A DNA stretch of 64,000 nt from Ruminococcaceae bacterium UBA5406. Its GTDB lineage: Bacteria; Bacillota; Clostridia; Oscillospirales; Acutalibacteraceae. Location: the NCBI GenBank assembly GCA_002407675.1, contig DHNW01000025.1, positions 1 through 64,000 on the forward strand, written 5' to 3'. Below the pieces are notes generated by a model. The model had not been told where the DNA came from. It searched no databases and worked only from the letters and a program-made list of their open reading frames with translations. A program made the translations under genes and the position numbers. Below are positions 25,562 through 33,114 of this stretch, piece after piece. The stretch's first letter is position 1. Every line of letters starts with the position of its first letter.

Positions 25562-26554
25562 TCACTCCTGCTGCTTTTGAACCAGATGACAGGATACAAA
25601 ATGGTTGGGGCGCACTTCCTGCAGCACCGGCGACTTCGTCCGGCAGATATCCTGCACAAGCGGGCAGCGGCCGGCAAACGGGCAGCCGGGTTTCGGATTG
25701 ATGGGGCTGGGAACATCGCCGGTAAGGATTTTCCGCTTTTTTACGGCTTCTTTTTTGGGATCCGGGATGGGAACCGCCTCCAGAAGGGCCTGGCTGTACG
25801 GATGAAGCGTATGGGCATACAATTCGTCGCTTTCGGCCAGTTCCACCAAATTGCCCAAGTACATAACCGCAATGCGGTCGGAAATATATTTGACAATATT
25901 CAAATCGTGCGCAATGAACATATAGGTCAGGTGCAGCTTTTTCTGAAGATCCTTCAGCAAATTGATGATCTGGCTCTGAATGGAAACGTCCAGAGCGGAA
26001 ATCGGCTCATCACAGACAATAAACTCCGGGTTAATGGCAAGAGCGCGCGCAATGCCGATACGTTGGCGCTGCCCGCCCGAAAATTCATGCGGAAAACGGT
26101 TGGCGTGCTCACGGTTCAGACCAACCATCTCCAGCAGTTCATAAACCCGTTTCTGGCGGCCTTCGCGGTTGTACATCTTATGGATCTCCATCCCTTCGGA
26201 GATGATGGTGCCAACCGTCATGCGGGGATCAAGGGAAGCATATGGATCCTGAAAAATAATCTGTACCTTCTCAGAATAGTTGTAGCGGTCTCTCGTATGC
26301 TTTAGATTGACTTCTTTGCCGCGGTACAGCAACCTGCCTTTTGTGGGACGGTAAATTCCCACAACAACACGGCCCAAAGTTGATTTTCCACACCCGGATT
26401 CGCCCACGATCCCAAGTGTTTCACCTTTGTAAATATCCAAAGAAATATCATTAACGGCAACCAGTGTCTGCTTTTTACCTACATAGAAATATTTAGAAAT
26501 ATGATCCAACGTGATTAATTTTTCTTGCTTTTCGCTTGCATTCACCGTATCCAA
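25562..26554 (-). CDS. oppF: Oligopeptide ABC transporter ATP-binding protein OppF/DppF
   Basis: A 330-aa ATPase of the peptide importer. Walker A GESGCGKSTLG, Q-loop IIFQDPYASLDPRM, signature FSGGQRQRIGIARAL and Walker B FIVCDEPISALDVS are intact. The C-terminal oligopeptide-type extension includes PGCPFAGRCPL, whose Cys residues may bind an iron-sulfur cluster or zinc. The TTG at 26554 is chosen because AAGGAGG lies 9 nt upstream and it begins 1 nt after the oppD stop; the frame opens 24 codons earlier inside oppD without a ribosome site. Last gene of the operon. Confidence 0.93.
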   Translation of the reverse strand: MDTVNASEKQEKLITLDHISKYFYVGKKQTLVAVNDISLDIYKGETLGIVGESGCGKSTLGRVVVGIYRPTKGRLLYRGKEVNLKHTRDRYNYSEKVQIIFQDPYASLDPRMTVGTIISEGMEIHKMYNREGRQKRVYELLEMVGLNREHANRFPHEFSGGQRQRIGIARALAINPEFIVCDEPISALDVSIQSQIINLLKDLQKKLHLTYMFIAHDLNIVKYISDRIAVMYLGNLVELAESDELYAHTLHPYSQALLEAVPIPDPKKEAVKKRKILTGDVPSPINPKPGCPFAGRCPLVQDICRTKSPVLQEVRPNHFVSCHLVQKQQE

Positions 26555-26555
26555 A

Positions 26556-27554
26556 TTACCGTTCCTCCTTTTCCCGGGGGAAATCGGGATGCAGACGCCA
26601 GCAAGACGCTGTGTGTCCTTCCCCAACTTGAAACACCGGAGGCTGATGATGTTTGCAGATTTTCATACAATACTCGCAGCGGCTGGCAAACGGACAGCCC
26701 TCTGGCGGAGCAAACAAATCTGGCGGTGTACCAGGGATAGAAACCAATTGTTCATTTCGAGAAGTATCAATAGTGGGTAAACTGCGCAAGAGCGCCTCCG
26801 TATATGGATGTGCCTGGCGGTAAAAAATGTCTTCTGCCGTTCCGTCTTCCATAATTTTTCCAGCATACATAACGGCAACACGATCAGCCAGATTGGCTAC
26901 CACACCGAGATCATGCGTGATCAAAATAATGGATGTTCCCGTTTTATCACGGATTTCCTGCATCAGCTGCATGATTTGTGCCTGTATGGTTACATCCAAA
27001 GCTGTAGTTGGTTCATCGGCAATGAGCAGCTTTGGATGGCAAGCCAAAGCCATAGCAATCATAGCACGCTGGCGCATACCCCCTGAAAATTCATGCGGAT
27101 ATTCATCCACACGTTCTTCCGCATTTGGAATCTGAACCTGCTTTAAAAGGCGGACTGCTTCTTTGCGGCATTCGGCAGCATTTAAATGATTTTTCTTCCG
27201 AAGAGTTTCGGTAAGCTGCTTTCCGATTTTTTTTGTGGGATTAAGGCTTGTCATGGGATCCTGAAAAATCATGCTGACCATTTGGCCGCGAATCTGCTGC
27301 ATCTCTTTTTCACTGGCGGCAATGATGTCCCTGCCGCACAAGGTAATACTCCCACCTTTAATCCGAGCAGGAGGCATCGGATTGAGCTTCATAATGGTTT
27401 GAGCCGTAACGCTTTTGCCGCATCCGCTTTCCCCTACAATTGCCAAGACCTCACCAGCATCCACATGCAGAGTGACACCGCGCACAGCGTGAACTTCACC
27501 CGCGTAAGTATCAAACGAAACCTCTAAATTCTCAATATTTAAAATTCGTTCCAT
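26556..27554 (-). CDS. oppD: Oligopeptide ABC transporter ATP-binding protein OppD/DppD
   Basis: A 332-aa ATPase, partner of OppF. Walker A GESGCGKSVTAQ, Q-loop MIFQDPMTSLNPTKK, signature FSGGMRQRAMIAMAL, Walker B LLIADEPTTALDVTI and the C-terminal EGCPFASRCEYC segment. It begins 7 nt after oppC. Codon use here is noticeably more AT-rich than in the flanking genes. Confidence 0.95.
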   Translation of the reverse strand: MERILNIENLEVSFDTYAGEVHAVRGVTLHVDAGEVLAIVGESGCGKSVTAQTIMKLNPMPPARIKGGSITLCGRDIIAASEKEMQQIRGQMVSMIFQDPMTSLNPTKKIGKQLTETLRKKNHLNAAECRKEAVRLLKQVQIPNAEERVDEYPHEFSGGMRQRAMIAMALACHPKLLIADEPTTALDVTIQAQIMQLMQEIRDKTGTSIILITHDLGVVANLADRVAVMYAGKIMEDGTAEDIFYRQAHPYTEALLRSLPTIDTSRNEQLVSIPGTPPDLFAPPEGCPFASRCEYCMKICKHHQPPVFQVGEGHTASCWRLHPDFPREKEER

Positions 27555-27561
27555 CGTGCCG

Positions 27562-28554
27562 CTACCTCCTCAGTTTTGGATCAAGAGCGTCACGGAGCTG
27601 ATCGCCAAGCAGATTAAAGGCAAGCATGGTAACGCTGATAAACACAGCCGGATAAACGAGTTGCATAGGATACATCTGAAATACCAAAATGCCATCGTTG
27701 CACAAAGTGCCCCACGAAGCCTGCGGCGGTGCAATACCAAGCCCCAGCATGGAGAGAAAAGCCTCCGTGAAAATTACATTCGGGATATCCAGTGTTACAT
27801 TTACGACGATAATTCCAAGAAGGTTTGGCGCAAGGTGCTTAGCGATAACGCGGGAAGGCCTTGAACCCATGGATTCAGCCGCAACTATGAATTCTTCGGA
27901 TCGAAGCCCCAAAACCTGACCGCGGACAAGGCGTGCCATCCCTGTCCAGCCAGTAAGAGAATAAGCGATGATAATAGTTGTCAGGCCGCGCGGCAGTACA
28001 ACCATCAGCAACATTACGACAATCAGGTAGGGAACACCGCCAACGACTTCAATGATACGCATCATTACATTGTCGACGCCACCGCCAAGATACCCAGAAA
28101 TGCCACCATAGATAGTACCAACCAGACAATCAATCAAGGTAACGGCAATCGCCACCGTAAGCGACACACGCGCACCCATCCAGATGCGAACCCAAGTGTC
28201 ACGCCCAAGGTCATCTGTACCGAACAAGTGAACCTGGTGGGTAACATTGTCAACCCACATGGGAGGCTGGTTGGCAAATGCTACATTTTGCCGTGAAAAA
28301 TCAAACGGACTGAAAATAGGAATGAAAATAGCTCCAACAATTAACACGGCCAGTATCACAAAGCACAAAATAGCCACTTTGCTTTTAAAGAGGCGCCCCA
28401 TTGCGTCCTTCCAGAAATTGATGGTAGGGCGCGCAATGGCTTCCATTGCTTTCTCATCTGGCCCAATCCACTGAAACTCGCTGGAATCAATATGGCTCTC
28501 CGCTGAGTAAGACAGAGTGGAAGAATTCTGCATGGTAGTCTGTTGATTTGTCAT
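27562..28554 (-). CDS. oppC: Oligopeptide ABC transporter permease OppC
   Basis: A 330-aa permease with one N-terminal helix (about 50-72), an extracytoplasmic loop containing HLFGTDDLGRDTWVR, and five helices in the transport domain. The EAA loop is AAESMGSRPSRVIAKHLAPN. The ATG at 28554 begins 9 nt after the oppB stop; a GTG overlapping that stop is also in frame but has no spaced ribosome site. Typical OppC length and layout. Confidence 0.94.
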   Translation of the reverse strand: MTNQQTTMQNSSTLSYSAESHIDSSEFQWIGPDEKAMEAIARPTINFWKDAMGRLFKSKVAILCFVILAVLIVGAIFIPIFSPFDFSRQNVAFANQPPMWVDNVTHQVHLFGTDDLGRDTWVRIWMGARVSLTVAIAVTLIDCLVGTIYGGISGYLGGGVDNVMMRIIEVVGGVPYLIVVMLLMVVLPRGLTTIIIAYSLTGWTGMARLVRGQVLGLRSEEFIVAAESMGSRPSRVIAKHLAPNLLGIIVVNVTLDIPNVIFTEAFLSMLGLGIAPPQASWGTLCNDGILVFQMYPMQLVYPAVFISVTMLAFNLLGDQLRDALDPKLRR

Positions 28555-28562
28555 TTTCCCCT

Positions 28563-29516
28563 TCACTCCTTTTCTCCACTCAGTTTAATTCGCGGATCCA
28601 GCAGGCCGTAAATGATATCCACAACAAAATTGGCGAAAACCAAGAATGCGCCAAAGAACAGTGTTGTACCTACAATTGTTGTATAATCATTCATTTGTAC
28701 CGACTGCACAAAGTACTTTCCTAAACCTGGAATGGCAAAAATATTTTCAATAACAAAAGTCCCCGTCAGGACGCTTGCCACCATGGGGCCCATAACGGTA
28801 ACTACCGGCATAATGGCATTACGAACAGCATGTTTCCAGACAATTCCGCTCTGGCTGAGGCCTTTGGCTTTTGCAGTTTTAATATAGTCTTGATTTAAAA
28901 CATCCAGCATACTGGTCCGCATGAGGCGGCTGATAACTGCCATACTGCCAAAGGCCAACGCAAATGCAGGCAGCAGCTTGCTGTTCTCTGTCGACCACCC
29001 CATCACGGGGAAAATTGCATTTCCTGTAGCCTGATACAGCTTAAGACCCAAAAAATACTGTAAAATGGCACCGAGAACAAACGACGGAACTGAGACACCA
29101 ATCAGCGCCAGGAACATGGAAAAGGTATCCCACCCCGTACCTCGCTTTACAGCCGCTACGATCCCAAGAAGCAAACCAATAATAAACGCGAAAATCAACG
29201 AACGGATCCCGAGTTCGGCAGATACAGGAAACGCTTCCATAATAATATCTTTGACCGGGCGTTTGTCCAAAAGTGAAACGCCAAAATCGCCATGCAGGAC
29301 ATTTCCCACATAGCGGATAAATTGTTCCGGAAGAGGTTTATCCAACCCATATTTCGCGTACAAGGCAGCTTTTACTTCCGGCTGAATTGCTTTCGTGCCG
29401 GTAAAGGGATCACCCGGCATCAGGTGCATCAAAAAAAAGGTGATCGTTATCAGCACCAAGACGGTGATAACTGAATATACCAGCCTTTTTAATATGTACT
29501 GCAATTGTTTTGGCAA
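28563..29516 (-). CDS. oppB: Oligopeptide ABC transporter permease OppB
   Basis: A 317-aa permease with six predicted helices. The N-terminus LQYILKRLVYSVITVLVLITITFFLMHLMPGDPF is characteristic of OppB/DppB, and the EAA loop lies at KTAKAKGLSQSGIVWKHAVRNA. The TTG at 29516 is preferred: AAAGGAG lies 11 nt upstream and the protein then starts PKQLQYILKRL; the frame opens 11 codons earlier. It follows oppA after a gap of about 210 bp that carries two strong hairpins, which probably lower expression relative to oppA. Confidence 0.92.
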   Translation of the reverse strand: MPKQLQYILKRLVYSVITVLVLITITFFLMHLMPGDPFTGTKAIQPEVKAALYAKYGLDKPLPEQFIRYVGNVLHGDFGVSLLDKRPVKDIIMEAFPVSAELGIRSLIFAFIIGLLLGIVAAVKRGTGWDTFSMFLALIGVSVPSFVLGAILQYFLGLKLYQATGNAIFPVMGWSTENSKLLPAFALAFGSMAVISRLMRTSMLDVLNQDYIKTAKAKGLSQSGIVWKHAVRNAIMPVVTVMGPMVASVLTGTFVIENIFAIPGLGKYFVQSVQMNDYTTIVGTTLFFGAFLVFANFVVDIIYGLLDPRIKLSGEKE

Positions 29517-29600
29517 AATTGAATCAGCTCCTTTGGAATTTCGTATCAAGTAAAAATCCGGACGATCCTATTTAATCTGCAAGCTCTGCAAAAAACCTTA

Positions 29601-29654
29601 CTTATGAAAATCGCAAAATAAAAATATATTTTGCGGTTTTGCGGTTTTCATAAG
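29601..29654 (-). repeat. Long imperfect inverted repeat between oppA and oppB
   Basis: CTTATGAAAATCGC at 29601-29614 pairs with GCGGTTTTCATAAG at 29641-29654 with one G-T wobble. An inner CGCAAAATA/TATTTTGCG pair is separated from the outer arm by an 8-nt repeated GCGGTTTT unit. In RNA this is a long hairpin just downstream of the oppA terminator. Confidence 0.6.
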
Positions 29655-29687
29655 CAAATAAAGCCATATTTTCTATGGCTTTATTTG
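29655..29687 (-). terminator. Hairpin, likely partial terminator, after oppA
   Basis: A perfect 14-bp stem, CAAATAAAGCCATA (29655-29668) and TATGGCTTTATTTG (29674-29687), with a 5-nt loop, 40 nt after the oppA stop. There is no long uninterrupted T-run, so readthrough into oppBCDF is likely, as in other opp operons where the binding protein is made in excess. Confidence 0.65.
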
Positions 29688-29727
29688 TATAGATGGACAT
29701 TTTAGACATTCCACGCGCACCTAATTG

Positions 29728-31470
29728 TTACTTGCTCGCTGTAAGTTTTGCACCGTTGATGTAATTGCCCGGCCAACCCTGAAATCCAGTGCAGATAACT
29801 CCGGAGAACTTCGATGAAGTTGTATAATCAATTACATCAAAGTATATTGGAAATACTGGGCAATCTTCCTGCACCATTAATTTTTCTGCCTGAATCAAAT
29901 AATTCTGGCGTTTAGTTTCGTCCGCTTCGGCAGAAGCCTTATCAATCAGGTCGTCATAGGTTTTGCTGGAATAATCAGCGTTATTGTTTCCGTTCCCTGT
30001 CTTATGAAGATCCAGAAAAGTCATCGCGTCATTGTAATCCGGAGCCCACCCTGCAAGCGTAAGGTCAAAATCATGAGACTGCTGAGAAGCAATGGCGGAT
30101 TTAAAGGACATTGGTTTCAGTTCCACCGAAATGCCGAGATTTGTCTTCCATTGTTCCTGCATAAACTGGGAAATACGCTGGGCATTGGTAGAATCCTGCG
30201 TGAGGAAAACCGGCTTAAAGGTGCTGACAGTCAGTCCTTCTTCTTTTAAGCCTTCCGCCAAAAGCTGCTTGGCTTTTTCCACATTGTATTTCAGAGCAAT
30301 ATCGCCGCGAGCCTCGCCGTACGTTTTTCCATTGGCGCCGGAAATAGCCGACGGAACAAAACCTGTCGCGGGAACGGAACCGTCTCTCAGCACATTGTCG
30401 CAGAGACTCTTTGTGTCGATTGCCATGCCCAACGCCTGACGGACTTTCGCGCTGGAAAACAGTTTGCGTTTTACGTTATATTCTATATACCAGTTGGAAT
30501 CGGCCTCATACTTAGCAACCGGCTGACCCTGTGCCTCCATATTTGCAAGATTGTCCTTGCCAAGGGTCATATAATCGAGCTGACCGGCTTTAAACGCATT
30601 GATAGCAGTATTTGAGTCTTTCAGTTCGACATATTTAATTTTAGGAATACCAACTTTGTCTTTGTCCCAATAATCATCATTTTTTGTGATGGTGACATGG
30701 TCATTATGCTTCCATTCGGTTATCTTGTAAGCACCGTTGGTTACAATCTTATCGGCATCCTTGGCATATTTATCTGCACCGATCGCTTTGTAAGCTTTTT
30801 CATCAACTGGAAGATACGTTTGGAAAGCAAACAGCTGAAGAGCATAAGGCAACGGTGTTTTGAATGTTACTTCCAGCGTATAATCATCGACTGCTTTTAC
30901 ACCAACCTGATCCGCCTTGACTTTTCCATCGTAATATTCCTGGCCATTTTTAATATAGTTTAACATGATAAAGGAATATGGAGAAGCAGTTTTCTTTGTC
31001 ATAACGGTCAACCACGCAAAAACAAAATCGTGCGCAGTAACAGGATCGCCATTCGACCATTTTGCGTCCTGACGCAGTTTGAGAGTATAGGTTTTGCCGT
31101 CGTCACTCTTCGTCCAGCTTGTAGCCATATCTGGCTCCGGCTGGTCATTTTCATCCAGTTTAGTCAAACCAGCCATCGTCTCGCGCAAGATATTGCTGGA
31201 GGCCGTGTCACTGCACATCATGGAGTTCATTTCCGGCGGCTCCTGCGACAGATTGATGGTAATCATATCGGCGTCGGCGGTCCCTTTGTATTTGTTGTTT
31301 GCCAGGAGATCCACTTTACCCGAACCGGACTGGCTGCTTGCGGAAGCAGCGCTGCCTGTTTTGGAACCGGCAGCGCTGCTGGTGGAAGCACCGCCGCTGC
31401 AGGAAGTCAGCAGCATACATGCTGCAAGCACCAGACTTGTGAACCCAGCCAGTTTCTTATGTTTTTTCAT
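29728..31470 (-). CDS. oppA: Peptide ABC transporter substrate-binding lipoprotein (family 5, OppA-like)
   Basis: A 580-aa extracellular peptide-binding protein. The signal peptide MKKHKKLAGFTSLVLAACMLLTSC ends in a lipobox (Cys24), followed by a Ser/Ala/Gly-rich linker to about residue 50. The binding domain includes INLSQEPPEMNSMM and the family 5 signature around YTLKLRQDAKWSNGDPVTAHDFVFAW. AAAGGTG precedes the ATG. Promoter-proximal gene of the importer, directly downstream of the GntR regulator. It is AT-richer than the surrounding housekeeping genes. Confidence 0.95.
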   Translation of the reverse strand: MKKHKKLAGFTSLVLAACMLLTSCSGGASTSSAAGSKTGSAASASSQSGSGKVDLLANNKYKGTADADMITINLSQEPPEMNSMMCSDTASSNILRETMAGLTKLDENDQPEPDMATSWTKSDDGKTYTLKLRQDAKWSNGDPVTAHDFVFAWLTVMTKKTASPYSFIMLNYIKNGQEYYDGKVKADQVGVKAVDDYTLEVTFKTPLPYALQLFAFQTYLPVDEKAYKAIGADKYAKDADKIVTNGAYKITEWKHNDHVTITKNDDYWDKDKVGIPKIKYVELKDSNTAINAFKAGQLDYMTLGKDNLANMEAQGQPVAKYEADSNWYIEYNVKRKLFSSAKVRQALGMAIDTKSLCDNVLRDGSVPATGFVPSAISGANGKTYGEARGDIALKYNVEKAKQLLAEGLKEEGLTVSTFKPVFLTQDSTNAQRISQFMQEQWKTNLGISVELKPMSFKSAIASQQSHDFDLTLAGWAPDYNDAMTFLDLHKTGNGNNNADYSSKTYDDLIDKASAEADETKRQNYLIQAEKLMVQEDCPVFPIYFDVIDYTTSSKFSGVICTGFQGWPGNYINGAKLTASK

Positions 31471-31509
31471 AACGACTCACCTTTCTTCTTTTCAATAATC
31501 TATAATTTA

Positions 31510-31522
31510 ATTCATAATGAAT
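31510..31522 (-). promoter_or_regulatory. Palindrome in the oppA promoter region
   Basis: ATTCAT-A-ATGAAT, a perfect 6+1+6 palindrome 40 nt upstream of the oppA start and next to AT-rich TATAGAT on the minus strand, a possible -10. It is a candidate operator, perhaps for the adjacent GntR protein. Confidence 0.35.
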
Positions 31523-31555
31523 GAATCGGCCTACCTTTAATTCAGCGGAAAGTTT

Positions 31556-32266
31556 TCAGATTTTTCCTTCCCGGTTCAGCTCGCCCCGAATTTTCGCAAC
31601 CGCACTGAAATGCTGCCTCATCAGTTCTCCGCAAAGTTTTTGGTCACGCTGCCGGATGGCGTCACAGATAGCCCGGTGCTCTTGCAGGCATTTTTCCAAG
31701 CGCCCTGGGTAGGCAAGCGTTTTAATCCGCATACCTTTGAGCGTCATGCCAAGCGACCGCACCATACCGGCTATTACCTGATTTTTCGTCGCCATGGCAA
31801 TACATTGGTGGAACAGGATATCTGCCTCGATGCCGGAATCGCCCTTTCTGATGCTTTCCTGCATCATGTCCAGTGTCCGCTCCATTTTCATCAGATCCAG
31901 CTTATCTGCGCGCTGGCAGGCCAGCTCGGCCACCTTGATCTCAAAAATTTCACGGGCCTCATACAGGTCTTCAAACATTTCGCTGTCGGGTTTTCGCACA
32001 ATATCTATTGCGGAAAGGATCTTCTCCAAACAGCACCGGCACAGGAAAGTACCGCCGTTTTTGTGGCGCTCCACAATGCCCTTCGATTCCAGTATAGAGA
32101 GAGCCTCCCGCACAGAAGTTCTGCTGACCCCAAACTGCTGCGCCAGCTCATTTTCAGTGGGGAGCCTCTGGCCTTCTTCCAGCCGGCCGTCAACAATCTG
32201 GCACTGAATCTGATTTACAATCTGATCACTGACACGCACCGGCCGGATATTCTGAAACAATGCCAT
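31556..32266 (-). CDS. GntR family transcriptional regulator (FadR/FCD type)
   Basis: A 236-aa regulator. The N-terminal winged helix (about 10-75) reads VSDQIVNQIQCQIVDGRLEEGQRLPTENELAQQFGVSRTSVREALSILESKG split over two helices, and an all-helical FCD ligand domain fills residues 90-225. The ATG at 32266 is used, but GGAGGG sits only 1 nt upstream; a TTG two codons later has ideal spacing and may be the true start. It lies directly upstream of oppA in the same direction and is the likely local regulator. FCD regulators usually sense small carboxylates; the ligand here is unknown. Confidence 0.93.
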   Translation of the reverse strand: MALFQNIRPVRVSDQIVNQIQCQIVDGRLEEGQRLPTENELAQQFGVSRTSVREALSILESKGIVERHKNGGTFLCRCCLEKILSAIDIVRKPDSEMFEDLYEAREIFEIKVAELACQRADKLDLMKMERTLDMMQESIRKGDSGIEADILFHQCIAMATKNQVIAGMVRSLGMTLKGMRIKTLAYPGRLEKCLQEHRAICDAIRQRDQKLCGELMRQHFSAVAKIRGELNREGKI

Positions 32267-32760
32267 CCCTCCGTCGCCGCTGAACGTCTTTTCCTTGCCA
32301 TTACTTCACAGCTTTGCATTGCAAAATCGGTGAAATTACAGCAAGACCTGCTTTTTCAAGACCTGCTTTTTCCGGTTTAAAGCCGGTAACTAAAAGCGGA
32401 GAGAACTGTCAAATTGTCTTTTTGTCATACATATTTACGTATATAGAAAGATATCCACCGCCCGGTTCAGCCAACAACCGTGCCCGCCGGGAAACTGCAA
32501 TTGCTGGAAACTTGAATTCATCGACATGATAAGTGATAAATTTAAAGTAATTATACAGCATTCGTCTCCATTTTGCAATGTCTTTTTGAATATTTGCATG
32601 CTGAAGTTTCACTTTTTTGATTTTTTAAGTGCTTGCAGCATCATCTTTAAATAAATTACGGCATATTAGGCTGGAAAAGCATGTAAGAAATGCAGGAGGC
32701 TAAAACTTCGCATGCAGTTTTCCCTGCCAGCGGTTCCAGTTATAAAAGCATCCGGCGCTC
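32267..32760. other. Intergenic region without a recognisable gene
   Basis: About 490 bp between gntR and the promoter of the exporter leader. Short open frames on both strands lack ribosome sites and family features. It contains a 13-bp palindrome TTTGCA-T-TGCAAA (32313-32325), placed where a gntR autoregulatory site could be, and a 15-bp tandem repeat at 32343-32372. The composition is AT-rich. Confidence 0.6.
32343..32372. repeat. 15-bp perfect tandem repeat
   Basis: AAGACCTGCTTTTTC occurs twice head to tail (32343-32357 and 32358-32372), about 80 bp upstream of gntR. No function is evident; it may be a replication-slippage duplication. Confidence 0.8.
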
Positions 32761-32789
32761 TTGACAATTCTGAATATCCGGTTTATAGT
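32761..32789 (+). promoter_or_regulatory. Strong promoter of the leader ORF and ABC exporter
   Basis: TTGACA (32761-32766), 17 nt, TATAGT (32784-32789). This is the best sigma-A promoter in the accessory part of the window. Transcription would begin near 32796, giving a leader of about 60 nt before the small ORF. Confidence 0.85.
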
Positions 32790-32803
32790 AAGGTTTATAG
32801 TAA
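32780..32803 (+). repeat. 12-bp tandem duplication covering the -10 element
   Basis: GGTTTATAGTAA is repeated perfectly and without a gap (32780-32791 and 32792-32803). The first copy contains the -10 hexamer; the second lies over the likely start site and initial transcript. It could be a regulator's direct-repeat site or a recent slippage duplication. Confidence 0.85.
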
Positions 32804-32856
32804 AATTTGCAATTACAAGAATTGCTGAAAAATTGATTGGAAAGGAGGCAGGCCAA

Positions 32857-33036
32857 ATGAGAAACCAAAAGGTGAGCGGAATCCGGGTGTTTGCGAGTGC
32901 GCTCTGTGTGCTTAATACTGCCCTGAATAGGGTGAACACGCTTTTTCAGAAGAATTGCAGATTTATGTCGGCGGTCATTTTGCCTGCAGCCTTTGCCACG
33001 GAATCTCGCGCCCTGACGCCCGAAATTCCAGCATAG
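32857..33036 (+). CDS. Small leader ORF (59 aa) ahead of the ABC exporter
   Basis: A 59-codon ORF starting MRNQKVSGIRVFASALCVLN, with an excellent AAAGGAGG 8 nt upstream of the ATG and the strong promoter above. The peptide is basic and mildly hydrophobic in the middle, with no recognisable domain. It ends 18 nt before an intrinsic terminator, which precedes the heterodimeric exporter genes. This layout matches the bmrB leader of the B. subtilis bmrBCD operon, where translation of the leader controls termination. I infer a regulatory leader peptide rather than a working protein; no sequence homology to BmrB is claimed. Confidence 0.65.
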   Translation: MRNQKVSGIRVFASALCVLNTALNRVNTLFQKNCRFMSAVILPAAFATESRALTPEIPA

Positions 33037-33054
33037 CATTTTAAAAGGCAGAAT

Positions 33055-33082
33055 ACCTCCGGCTTGCCGGGGGTGTTTTTTT
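33055..33082 (+). terminator. Intrinsic terminator/attenuator between leader ORF and exporter
   Basis: ACCTCCGG (33055-33062), loop CTTG, CCGGGGGT (33067-33074), one G and then seven T. It lies between a leader ORF and the first exporter gene, 33 nt upstream of its ATG. By eye, its left arm can also pair with GTCGGCGGT at 32967-32975 inside the leader ORF (8 of 9 positions, one G-U), a possible antiterminator. Confidence 0.8.
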
Positions 33083-33114
33083 GTTGTCTAAAAATGAAAA
33101 CAGGGAGTGAAAGG

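Noticed and set aside
32409..32612. A 67-codon minus-strand frame in the gntR-exporter gap
   Set aside because: No ribosome site, no promoter, and no recognisable composition of a real protein.
32740..33039. A 99-codon minus-strand frame across the exporter leader
   Set aside because: It runs against a near-consensus plus-strand promoter and a strong ribosome site, and has no initiation signal of its own.
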